Positions 10,443 through 22,057 of a DNA stretch of 64,000 nt are shown here, in pieces. This DNA comes from Beroe forskalii. Its lineage: Eukaryota > Ctenophora > Nuda > Beroida > Beroidae. Under the pieces are notes generated by a model. It was not told the DNA's origin, searched no databases, and was given only the letters and a program-made list of their open reading frames with translations. The stretch lies in contig WFMF01000174.1 in assembly GCA_011033025.1 (NCBI GenBank), forward strand, positions 1-64,000. The letters are read 5' to 3'. The first letter of the stretch is position 1; each line of letters starts with the position of its first letter. The position numbers were made by a program, and so were the translations under genes.

Positions 10443-13400
10443 TCAAGTGCCAGTTACATTTTTGACCATGTAGCTCCGCTTTATTCCACGACCCCCGTTC
10501 CTGATGACCGAACTGTTCGATTCAATGTCTTCCTCGAAGTTATCATTATCATTACTGGGCTCAGGTCCAAGTACTTCCATCGTGTTGAACCGCCTGCCAA
10601 TAATTTAAATTAAGACATTTGAAATCAAATTATTCAATGGCTCATAATTTTATTTTTTTGTAAAAAATTCAAGAGTCTGGGAGTCACCTGACTTCTAGTT
10701 CTTTATCAGTTAAGTACCTGAGATTGTCAGCATTTTCTGCAACTCTTCTTGCTCTTTTGGGAAAGGTCTGATCGCTCAAGACACTTCTCTGATCCAGATC
10801 TATCCGGTCGATCTTTGCTGCTCTGAGATCATATGGACGAAAATGAGATATTGATAATCTGAATCTGAATCATGAGATATAATATGACGCAAGGACTCGT
10901 TGTTTGTGGGGTGCGCTTATTTGATGACTGCAAACATAAATCGGTCATATGAAAATATACCAATGACCCCCTACTGACCCCCTGCTGACCCCCTGCTGAC
11001 CCCCTGCTGACCCCCTACTGAACCCCTGCTGACCCCCTACTGACTCCTTGCTGTAATTCTAGGGTTCTTAATCTTAAATAGCTGCAATATATGGATGATA
11101 AAAAACTAGAAATTGCCATTCATTCCACCCAATTCCTGAGAGAGTTTACCTGATGATTCGTTTCTTGAGAGGGGTGTAGGGGGCTGGAGAGATGTCTATC
11201 TCCTCAGGGAGTGAGAATGTCCGGTGTCCTAAGCGCCGCTGCTTGTCTATCACGTGCAGGGGTTTGGGATTGAGCGGCAAAAGTTTCTATAGCAGCAGGA
11301 TTTTCGCAATTCCACATCACCCCGATTCGTGAATCATGTTATCATGATACCAACAGGAATGCCTACAAATGGTTAGTGAGCTGTTAGGTCTATCACGTGT
11401 TTGATTTCTGCGTCCATATTCCTCTCACTGGACTTCCTCTGGTCACTGATAGACTTGAGTTTGTTGTTCAGACTGATCTCCTCACCAGCATTACGTCTGT
11501 TTGCGTGATCCTGCGGAAATTATAATATCATCCATGGAGAACTTGGCATAGGCTGTAGGTGAGGCAACGTTTAATCTGTGACTAGGGGACGGGAGAAAGA
11601 ATGTGGAAATGCCTTGATTTCATGCGGCAACTCTGTAGAATTACGCTTCATATAAGCTTATAGTATTAATTTTCAGACCACAAGAGCATAATCTCAGACC
11701 ATAAGTGAGAACTGAAATGACAGCCCTCCTATCTACTTATCTATTGCCAACTAATTATGCTGATCTAGAAATGGATAAGTTTAGCAAGTGATTTATTGCA
11801 ATTTCTTAGATAGGACCAGAAAAGTAGCCCATGTTCAAAAGAGAAAATTCCATTTTACCTTACTTCGTGTATCGTACCAACTCTGCATTTCCTATTAAGG
11901 CCTTGATCATAAAGCTTTATAATTGATTAAATGTATCCGCAGTTTAAAAAGTAAATCAGAAACCATATAATAATATGTTAAGTGTGTGTAGTGTTTTAAA
12001 TCATAATTTTAGAATAATTATAATTTTGGATAAAATTCGCCGAATTTATTACTTGAAAGGAGTCGATTGAACTTTTGATCGTATGAGGAAAGATATTATC
12101 AAAGAAGACATGTGCATGAAACCGGCGTTCTAATAAAGCAACAAAATACAGTCTTAGCTTCTACTGTATATCGAATACTATCTCATACTCTGAAATATAG
12201 TCTATCACTTCACCATTCAGTTGTTGGCGCCCCTGCTTGTTTTACCGAACATATTTCTATATCTCATGAAACATTATATCTCATGATATATCTTATTTGT
12301 CATTGTGGGAAGATCCCAGGGAATTTAAAAGGTCGCTCATTGTAAATCCATGAGTCTTGTTAAGTAGCTGCTTTTGTCTTGCAACCACTGCAGTAAAGGA
12401 GGTGCGGTATTAATGGTCAGCTTTGAGTAGTTGAGGTGATCTCAATACTTAAACCACACTTTCATATACCACAGTTCAATCAAGATATTATAGAAATGCC
12501 TTCAATTTGAACATCTTGAATTTTCAAAAAACGTAATTTTCTGGGAAAAACAGCAAAAACGATGAAAACAAAATCTGTTCGAACGTAAGACTACGTAAAT
12601 GACTAACCATTAAATTTAATTTGAGTCGCCTCTGTGTTTTTCACTATGTTATGACTCGTTACAAGACAGCCTAATCGCTAACGTAATGATTTTTCTCCCT
12701 TTACATGGTACTTTTAACAGTATTGATAAGCATGATTTATAAAGCTATATAAATAAGACTTATGCTATTTTTGTCGTGATGATTTCCTGGATAGAACTAT
12801 TATGGGATTGCTGATCTCTGAGCTAAAGGAAAACATGGATGTCACGAGTTCTGAGAAAGCCTTCTGAAATTTCCACATAACCACCATTTGTCCGTACGTG
12901 ATACTGATTTAACAGAATATCCACGTACGCACACAGAGATGCAATTTCAGAATGATTCTCTTTTCTCAAACTGGCGACAACTCTTTGAGAATGCTATATT
13001 GATGGAACTGATTCCATGATCTTGGAAATCCGCCAAGGCTGATGCAGGAAAGCTCATGTGTTATGAAAGCAGAGTATATTCGAATAATCAATCAAATCTT
13101 ACTGCCATCTATTGACTATTGTAATATTTGTTTTAAATCATTTCATGAAAACTATATAGTTGTGTTACACTGGCTTTTTGGAATTATTAGCTTTTGAAGT
13201 GCGTCATACGTTTAAATCTATTTAAAACGTGTAAATCATGTGGTTCAAATGATGTAATCATGTTTGCTGCATTCAAAATCTACTGCATTTAAAAGTAAGG
13301 CGTTTTCGTTTTTTCTAGGGGCATCCTTATATTAGATCACAATAGAACTTTCTGCCCTCCCCAATTGTTTTTCTTTTACAAAAAAAGCCATCGAGGAAGG

Positions 13401-15882
13401 GTAAGCAGAGATGGTAGTTTATGGGGATTGTGTTACTACAATGCTACCACACCAGCTAAAACTTCATTTTCAAACCAATGCTCAAATGCTCTAAGTCTTA
13501 GTACTGCGCGCAGAGTGAAAAAGGAAAAAAAAAGTGAGTCAGTTGTCGTCGTTGGCCGGGCACACCCAATTTCAAATCCAACTGCTTTGCTATTACTGGA
13601 TGATTGATGATGTCCTGATGAGTGATGTCCTGAATCTGAATTTAGACATTTAGGACATCAGACATCATCCAAACGGCACAGGGCGCTCAGTACAATTAAA
13701 ATGTGGAGGCGAATTTACGGCAACTCATGTTCAACTTATAATTTCTACAACTTTTCTTAAACCCCTGAACTTTTCTCTTACCTTGTTAGAGTGAGCTATG
13801 TGTGAAACTCCCCGGACAGTAAATTTAAAGCTGTTCAAGTGTCGTGGCTTCTTACTCATATTGAACAACTTAAAAAGTGACGAATGGACACTGAACAGTT
13901 GCCTTCTTTAAATGTAAAGCAGTGACAATCAAAGCCGAAGTATTTTTCAAAGAAGCACAAGATTCAAATTATGGAGTAAAATTAAAAAACAAGGATATGT
14001 ATGCAATTATTTGAGAAGCAATGAAAATAGTAAAACGAATCAAGATTAAATCACAAACTTAAATAACGTATCTAGTATCGGACCAATCGGCTTATATTAT
14101 CGCCATAGTGAGGTGCTGTATACAATTTAAAACAGCTTCTGAGTTCTTTAATTTCATTGAAATCAGATCAATGATCAGCCACGTATAATAGTGTTTGTAT
14201 TCTATCCGAGTATTATGCAAATAAAGGATTGCAAGATGATCAATTAATTCTTAGGTGTCATTCAAACCATACGTCATGTTCTTGCTCAACGCGTCAACGT
14301 CAATATCTTAGAATCGGGCAGTGTAAAACTCTTGAATTTCAGTTACTCTCATCAGCCACTATATGACATCATGATTAAGGAGGCGAAGGGTCCGCTACTC
14401 ATATTCAGCATCATGTTTCGGGGCGAAGGGCCGCTTGAGTGCAACCTGTATTTAGCATCATGTTTCACGACATTTCCTGTGTTGGTTTATAGTCATTCGT
14501 AATCTGTGATACAGACAACAGAAATAAAGCCCCTTATACCAAGCTGTTCCAATAAACATGGTTCCATATTCCACCACTAGATAATGCCGTGAACTGATGT
14601 GTGAACTGTATAACTAAAGACTTGAATCATGCATTTCGTGATTTAAGTTTTCAGTCATTAAAGTCTCAAGATTTATGAAGCTCTAAGTCTAATATAATTT
14701 GTGAAAGCCACTCAAAATGTCCTTATACCTACAACATCAACCAAAAACGAACGACCAATAGAAGTTGAACTTGAAAATGTTTCCTCGAAAGCTAAGATAA
14801 ACAAAATACGGATTCCGTTTATTCTAGAATATGTAAACTGCATCGCTGAGTTACGTTTTATCTTCCGAAAGTTCCTCAGTTAAATAGTAAATTGTTCTTG
14901 AAGGAGAGTCGGTTTTGGGGGTAAATGGTGTTCATTCTGTACATTATAAGATCTTTAAAAGTATCTTTATGCTAGAGTTACCCCAGATAGCAGGGTTGCG
15001 CCCAAAAGTTCATACTTCATGGCTACCACTTACCAGGTTCATGGCATAGATAGTTGCCATGATAGTTGCTGGTGCATTACGATTACACTAATTTAGTGTT
15101 TGAAAGAACAACTTGTTTGGCAACTTGCTCAATTTTATCAGATTACAATTAATGTTCAAAACAATAAACCGGGACTTCTTGATTTATCATCTCAGATGCA
15201 TCATGAAATGTTTAAAATGGATATTTCAGTGTCCGTATATGTTTCACTTTACGTGATGAATGAGGATAAATTTTCCGTGTATCACATACTCAGATGCGGA
15301 AATTTCAGGATAATTCTCAGATGCTGCAACACATCTGCTATATTGCTTGCGTTTGAGAGTAGATCATAAGGGCCGCCCGGCTTCAATGAAAATCCATTAT
15401 AAAACCATACAAACAGTTCTAGATTTGTTGTATTTAAACAGGTATAACGAAGTTTAACAACTTATCAAGTTGATTGTAAAGACAGCTGTTAGTACAGACA
15501 CAATGTGAAAGAGTAGATAGTATCGCTGAGAGCTGGTAGTAACATTGTTACAAAGATCAAAGCTACGGAAGCCGAGTCTTAAGTCGAACTTAGCGTGAAA
15601 CTGAAAGTCTCTGAAGGAACTTGTAGATACCAAAATTCAAAATTTGTTTAAATAAAGTACAGCATTGGTGCTGGATGAAAATCTCAAATCAAATTCAAAG
15701 TTGCCAACTACATTAGGGGTCTGAGCTGCAAATCGGGGAATAATTTGATTTGCAAAGTCCCCCCCCCCCATTATAAAAGAGTTAATCATAAACAAGTTAC
15801 AAAGGGGTACCTGAGCTTTGATGGACTTGCTGACTAGGACACTGAGGGTTGTCCTTACTCCTGGGATCCTCTGCGACTTCAT
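10443..15882 (-). CDS. Orphan five-exon gene, about 190 aa, highly charged protein
   Basis: Reading the minus strand, exons 15882-15811 (ATG, phase 0 out), 11510-11397 (114 nt, phase 0), 11286-11150 (137 nt), 10822-10718 (105 nt) and 10593-10443 (stop TGA) each have AG and GT borders and all phases agree. None is long enough to stand out as an open frame. The protein starts MKSQRIPGVRTTLSVLV, continues with a charged, probably helical part (NNKLKSISDQRKSSERNMDA), then a proline-containing basic segment (DISPAPYTPLKKRII), KIDRIDLDQRSVLSDQTF, and an acidic stretch NDNDNFEEDIESNSS before a basic C-terminus. No signal peptide or membrane segment is seen and I recognise no family. The 4.3 kb first intron might hide another phase-0 exon. 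The chain of four matching junctions is the main support. Confidence 0.6.
10963..11047. repeat. 11-bp tandem repeat (TGACCCCCTGC)
   Basis: About eight units of TGACCCCCTGC/TGACCCCCTAC in the intron of the minus-strand orphan gene, between its exons at 10822 and 11150. Confidence 0.85.
11511..15810. other. Long AT-rich intron of the orphan gene
   Basis: No convincing exon on either strand. Holds a copy of a dispersed repeat (12838-12905, see 37115-37180), a short inverted repeat around GATGTCCTGA at 13605-13680, and two related GGCGAAGGG/TTTAGCATCATGTTTC segments at 14380-14470. Confidence 0.4.
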
Positions 15883-15904
15883 GGCACCATTCCTACTTCC
15901 CTAC

Positions 15905-16060
15905 AACCTACATCAACTGAGTTAGAATTCTTAGTTATGGCTTTATAGAATTCCTAGGCTAGAACTATGCTAGAATTACTAGGCTAGAATTCAAAGTTAT
16001 AGAATTCTTAGGCTAGAACTAAGTCATCGTTAGAATGCCTAGGCTAGAACTTGGAATTCT
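15905..16060. repeat. Short degenerate tandem repeat (CTAGGCTAGAA)
   Basis: Recurrent GAATTCCTAGGCTAGAAC-like units just upstream of the orphan gene start; followed at 16095-16160 by three copies of GGGATGCAACGCTAT with spacers. Confidence 0.7.
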
Positions 16061-17287
16061 CCAAAGTTTACCGTTAAAGCAGCAGATGACAAATCAAGGG
16101 CATGCAACGCTATTTGAAAATCAGAGGGATGCAACGCTATTCGACAATCAGGGGGATGCAACGCTATCTAAATGTTATTAAAAAGTTATATTCGAACTTC
16201 AAGGTAAGTATTCAAATTTTCGATAAGAGATACCTCAAAATCGGATAGATTTAATGAGGAGACTGAGAGTAATGAAAGCTTTTAGCTTAATGAAACAAAA
16301 TGTAACTTTTTCGAAAATAAAACGTTTTTAAACGACTCATCACTTAAATGAGCAGTGAGCACAATAGGAAATCGATGTAGACACAAAATGAAGTTAAATG
16401 AGCCGTATCAAAGCATAGCTTACGAAGCTTAGATGAAGTTAAAACTAGTTCACTCAAAACTACTTAAAACAATTTAAATCCACAAAGAATATGATAAAAT
16501 GATTGAATAAGTTTAGCTCGTGTATCAAAAAAGTTAAATTTTATTTACTTGCTTATAATTCTATTTTTTATATAAATCAACAAGCTAATTGTTATTAAAT
16601 ATTACGACTTTGAACCTGCAATGAATAACTTCACCGATTGACTAGCGGAGACAAAAAGGCATTTTGACACCCTTAATTTACCACTTCAACGCATGATAAT
16701 GACGTCATGATAGACTGCAAATTTTCCATTTGCAAACGAGTAAATGCAAATGCAGCACGCAGAGCACCATTTACAATGCATTATTCGTAGAAATGGAACG
16801 CGCACCACGTAAAGAATACAATAAATATAAAATCCTTGATTTTAAATAATATTATATTTAGTAATTTATTAAAATTCTTTGCTCATTGATCCATTAGGAT
16901 CCTTCATAATGCTTTGATATATACTATGTCATTACTTTTGTAGTAGTACTAAAGCCTTTTAAATGCATGTATTGTATCATGGCACAGATGCAATGATTCA
17001 TGGTGAAGTCTGAATGATGCTTTTCATTTGTTAAATGAATTATATTGCTAAATTACAATAAAAGAATAAAGAAATTTCGGAAAATATCATGCATATGATC
17101 CAAAAATATAATCGATTATATAAGCAAATTAATATAGCAATAAAAGTTGCGTCAATTCGTATGAGAATATGAGAATGCCTTTGTACAAGCGATAGCAGTT
17201 AGATTTAAAAGCATGTCATTGTCAAAGTTGAAAATACCGAGTGTATGACTTAACACTGCCTATTTTTCGTGAGGGGTGCGAGAGATA

Positions 17288-17516
17288 AGATGGACAGGGA
17301 AGACCTGGGAATTCTCGTCAATCTCGCTATTTAGAAGATTGCCCTTTGGGAACTAGCAATCATTTGACGCATGGATACGATGATGATTTCTCATTTGTCA
17401 AATGTAAAGATGTAAGAGGACCAGATGCAAGAACGAGCGGATACTATCCAATAGCAGATACTGACTCAGACGAGCTACAGACAGATACCACAGTTTCTAG
17501 GAGTGTCTCATATTGA
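17288..17516 (+). CDS. Possible terminal coding exon of an unidentified gene
   Basis: After an AG at 17288 a frame runs to TGA 17514-17516, about 75 codons. It reads as a hydrophilic tail with acidic and Tyr-rich parts (YDDDFSFVKCKDVRG; GYYPIADTDSDELQTD), resembling a cytoplasmic tail. No partner exon upstream was identified on this strand, so it may be chance. Judged only on composition and frame. Confidence 0.28.
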
Positions 17517-18204
17517 GAGCCTCATACAGCCTCATACGGCCTCATACAACCGCATGAGGGGTCAAACTTTGAAGTGATTCTGTACTCTGTATTTGGTACG
17601 AAAATAATGAAAAAATGAAGAATTGAGATAACAGTAAGCCTTCCCTCAAAATTGGATGGTTCTTCAGAGAAATTCTCCAAAAATTTTCCTTATAATGCTC
17701 AAAAATGGCGTGATGTAATTTCGTCATGATGCTGTTTCCTGTAATGATGTAATTGCACACGTCATGCTCAAATAAGCTAATAAGGCAGGGTGTAACTATT
17801 ACATTCCTACTCAACAACCTGATCCAGCAACTATATGCTATTTAATTGTAGCACTGAGACAAGTTTCAAATAGTGGAATTGAGTACTTTTTATAAATGTT
17901 ACATGAACTATCCATGGCCATCAATGCTATGTTCAGTTCAAATTGTTATTTGTTTATTTGCTCTGCTGTAGATGTGAAAACCTTTCAAAGTTTTAATAGT
18001 ACTATTGGTGATAGGCACCAGTGTATTTTTTTGAAGCTTTTCAACAGACCTCTTTTTGCTCATTTTAACCGATTGAATCAACTCGTAAAGCAATATTTCT
18101 GATCTTGTATCTTTCTGATCGTGTATCTCAATAGTATCAAAGTATATCCATTCCTCCCTCATTTGTAGTAGTGATACACTATTTTCCTTCCCTCAGCTAA
18201 TAAA

Positions 18205-20076
18205 ATGCCAGAGGACCAGAGAGTGAGCGTCATATCCCTCCTCCGAACATCAGCCATCTTTGGAGCTATAGAGTTTGTGTACAGTGCTGAAACAGCGTAC
18301 TCTACACCCCTACTCGAATCAGCAGGTACATTTACAATACCGGTCAAGTGGCCTGTAGGCAGAATGATGCATTGATGCCATTATCATGGTTTAGGATGGA
18401 GCACAGATGGCGTAAAACAGTGTTTTTAAGTTCTCGTCCTTTGAGATTATGCGATATAGCACTTGAACTCACCCTCTTTCACCCTTCAGGTATCGATGAG
18501 AAGTTCACAGCCCTCACTTGGTCCATTAGTCCTGTCATTGGTTTCATCCTCCAGCCTGTGGTCGGGATCCTCAGTGACCGGTGTCTGTGTAGGTGGGGCC
18601 GGAGGAAACCCTTCATCCTGATGACAAGTCTCATTATCCTCGCAGCCTCCCTCATCCTACCCCTCAGTAAAGACATTGGTTCCGTGTTTGGGAGAGTGTT
18701 TGGCATCGGGCCAGGAACTCTCACAGCAGTGATAACAGTGGTGAGCGTGATCATGCTGGACTTCTGTAACGACTCCATCCACACCCCTCTGCGAGCTTTC
18801 ATGGCGGACACCTATCCCCGGACTAAGGAAGTTCAGGAGCTTAGTAACACCCTGTACTCCTATCGTTGGAGGTTTCGGGGGCATGCTGGGGTACATCCTG
18901 TGCTCGCTCGACACCTCCTTCCTGGAGGCGCCCATATCCCGGATCACGGGATCCACTGAGTACAACCAGGAGAAGGCAGTGTTCAGCGTGTGTGTGGTGG
19001 TGCTGGTAGCGGGGGCTGTTACCACCCTGACATCTCGCAAGGAGAGGAACCCTAACTTGGAGGGTGGGGAGAGACAACCCCTGCTACTTGGAGACAATCA
19101 GGAGAAGACGAGAAGTTTCATTCTAGGGAATGAGACCCAGAGGAGACAGTCTATCCTGAGAGAGACTCTGAAGACAAGCGATGACAACGAGCAGATCCTC
19201 TTTGTAGAGGAGGAAGAGGAAGAGGATGAAGTGGATAATGGGAGGATTGAGTTGAAGACTCTGGTTATGAGTGTGGTGAAGATCCCAGGGAAGATCGCAG
19301 TCCTGATGGTCATGCAGTTCCTATCAAGCTCCATCATGTTCTGCTACTTCCTTTACTTCACTACGTTCGTAGCTAAGGTCGTGTACAATGCCAACCCGGG
19401 AGATAAGGACTTTACAGATGGGGTCCGATGGGGCTGCATTGGAATGACGCTGATGTCCATCACTTGTATAACCTTCAGTCTGATGCTGCCTTCCTTCATC
19501 AAGAAGACTTCCATCAAAGCAGTCTACTTCATCTCACATATCCTAGCCTGCGCTGGGTTCGGTCTAATGCCGTGGTTTGCCAACAAAGTCACAGTAGTTC
19601 TGTTCAGCATGCTACCAGGAATCATCAACTCCGTCTACCTGGTTCTGCCTTTCATCCTGCTCTCACAAATCCACCAAATCCCTGAGATCAAGGCAGAGCG
19701 GGGGTTTGCCACGGATGTAGCTCTGTTGGTGTGTTCCACCTTCTTCAGCCAGGTGGTGGTTAACATCTTCCTGGGGAGTGTGATCGAGAGTGTGGGTATT
19801 GATGTGGTGATGTACACAGGGAGTGTGGTAGCTTTCCTTAGGGGCTCTGGTCAGTCTATCACTCCCCATCATAGCACCCCATCAGAATATCTACCAGACA
19901 GCCTCCACTATCTCCATCATAGGGTCGCTGAAGGGGGCAAGGAGGGAGGAGGGGCTAGTTTGCTGATGTCCTCAACTTCACTGAATGAGGAAGATTGGGA
20001 TGCCGTGGAGGAGATGAGGTCAGAGCCGGTTAGATCACCGACCAAAGTTAGGTTCTCTACTAGGTCTCTTTTGTGA
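18205..20076 (+). CDS. SLC45-like H+/sugar symporter (MFS), with one-base frame break
   Basis: Exon 1 is 18205-18325 (ATG 18205, 40 codons plus one base); exon 2 runs from 18490. The start of the protein has GAIEFVYSAETAYSTPLLES and WSISPVIGFILQPVVGILSD, then RWGRRKPFIL: the first transmembrane helices and the D-x-RWGRRRP loop of SLC45. The frame running to 18863 is open to 18959 in a wrong frame, while the expected GGFGGMLGYILCSLD helix is in the +1 frame from 18865 on and continues to TGA 20076. One extra base near 18864 would explain this; no intron borders fit. TM7-12 are intact and the long central loop is acidic (EEEEEEDEVD). SLC45 proteins export or import sugars with protons. The break could be an assembly error, allele or true inactivation. 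An acceptor-like CCTCAG ends 8 bases before the ATG. Confidence 0.82.
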
Positions 20077-21414
20077 GAGAGATGGTTTTAGAATCCTTAA
20101 AATCTCGGTTTCAAGATAAAGAAAACAGATGTTAAACTAGTTGGTGAGCCATACCTAAAGACATAAAGACACTCCGGCACAAAAAATAGTGATTTGCAGT
20201 GACTATTGTATTTGATTTCATTACCATTTTATTTAACCCATGTACTTTCACTTTATGAGGATAAGTTGAACAACCTTGTCACTTGTGCTTATCAATTGGC
20301 CATATCATGCTGGCATATAATGCTGCGAATAAAATAGGAGGTCGGTCCAATTGTTCGCTGATATTTACAATGTAGAACGAGCTTGGTCATCTATCTACAT
20401 TGTAAGAACTCGAGATAATTAATTACTTGATAGGTAACGTATTACGAAACAACTATGAAGAGTAAGAAAGTGGATGATGTAGGAATAACAAATAAATTTA
20501 TTTTTTAGTACACGTTTGAATAAAAGTACCAATGTACACAAACTTTTTGTGAAGTCGAACACGGTCGAACCGAAGAAATATAAAAAACAAAAGATAGCTT
20601 TTATCGAAACACCAGTTACTCTAGCCTGTGTAACTTCTCCATGGTAACATATTCCCCATTACAAAGCTTTTCTCCTTCAACTTTTATTTTTTTCCAATAT
20701 AACCTCGGGTAGAGAAAAGTGCTGGAAAATTTATTTACTCGTTTTGTTTCCGCGATTTTACTGTACCACTACACTAAACTCATTTCCTCATTTTACAAAC
20801 GCAAAATAATAATCATTTTGGGAATTCTAAACCAAAATTTCAATACTTTTCATGTCCTCATAACAGGTTAAAGAACAGGGTCTTATTGAAGGGAATATTT
20901 AAATTATATCCTGAATGTTCATATGCCTCTATTGCCTCTATTGTGAGTTTGCTTTCGTAATATTATATTCATAAGGCTCGATAATAATGTCACCACGGTT
21001 CCATGAGTCAACGCTCTGCTAAAGCAACGGTCACCATTGTAAGATTGTAGCATTGTATGCGATAACAATAAAGTCGAAATTTTTGACGCTAGTTATTCGC
21101 TTTACTTTGTAATACACTTTGCTTTGTTATAAAATAAGCTTACCTTTGTGAAACGCTTTACTTTGTTCATGTCCTGAATAGCATGAATATTGAATAATAA
21201 TATTGAATTTGAATAATAAGGCGTGTGCCGTGACAAAAGTTTCTTCAAAACGTTGAATTTTACCGCAGTTCCATTTCAGCAGTTTGGCAATTTGACGAGA
21301 CTCTTCTCTCTTAAGATTAGATAGCAATTGAGCAATTTCAATTTGAATTTGATACATGAATATTTACTTATTTATAAACCAACCGAAACAATTTACACCG
21401 AAGTTGATAGTGAG
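20077..21414. other. Intergenic, AT-rich
   Basis: 3' flank of the SLC45-like gene and promoter of the cysteine-rich gene. No feature recognised. Confidence 0.4.
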
Positions 21415-22057
21415 ATGCTGAAGATCGTTATACTCGTGGCAGTGTTGGTGACGATGGTGAGCTCGGAGTGCGTCATGAAGGGAAAGTGTTCAAGCAACCA
21501 GTGTAGCTACGGGTGTCACAAGGGCTACTGCTGGAGACAGTGCGGACATCTTACACAGAACACGGGTAAGTAGCTCAAGTTCGAAAAATGAGAATCATTC
21601 TGAAATTTCCGATTGGTAATCAAACAAATAATGGTGCAAAAACCAAGAGAGCAAGAGGTCATGTGAGAGTTTTTGACACTCCATCTGCAATCGGCACCGA
21701 TCAGCGCTGATCAGAGCCGACCCACCGCCGATCAGCGCTGATCAGCGCCGATCGGCGTGGGGTTGGCGCAGATCAGCGCCGATCGGCGTGGGGTTGGCGC
21801 AGATCAGCGCTGATCGGCGCCGATTCCAAGGTGCGCATCTGCCGTTTTTTCTCATTCGTGACATGTGATGTGCCTCAGCAGGGTGCAGTACGGTGTCCAT
21901 GTCCACACTTGACGACGGCTCCGCCTGTGGTGACTGTGAGGACTGGTGCTGGTTGAGTGGAGCGGTGTCCAGGTATCAGAAATGTAAAAAGAATGCGGAC
22001 TGCGAAGGGGTAGCGACAGGGGCATGTGAAGGAAGCTGCTCTAGTGGCTCTCTTTAA
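21415..22057 (+). CDS. Small secreted cysteine-rich protein, two exons, 108 aa
   Basis: Exons 21415-21565 and 21882-22057 join in phase 1 and end at TAA. The first 17 residues (MLKIVILVAVLVTMVSS) form a clear signal peptide. The rest, about 91 residues, has 14 cysteines: six in exon 1 spaced over about 27 residues, eight in exon 2, an even number expected for disulphide pairing in the secretory pathway. No paired basic residues point to neuropeptide processing. Fold and function are not recognised; such proteins can be venom-like, antimicrobial, structural or ligand proteins and the sequence does not choose among them. The intron (316 bases) is remarkable for a GC-rich palindromic repeat. Confidence 0.75.
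21688..21828. repeat. GC-rich palindromic repeat (GATCAGCGCTGATC / GATCGGCG)
   Basis: Tandem and inverted copies of GATCAGCGCYGATCGGCGTG with GGGTTGGCGCA spacers (period about 39 in the second half), within the intron of the cysteine-rich gene. The central motif GATCAGCGCTGATC is itself a perfect palindrome. Base composition is far from the surroundings. Confidence 0.8.

Larger units (their letters stand above)
15883..18204. other. Intergenic between orphan gene (-) and SLC45-like gene (+)
   Basis: Divergent promoter region of the two genes, very AT-rich around 16500-17150. Apart from the short repeats and the candidate exon listed separately I see no feature. Confidence 0.4.
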
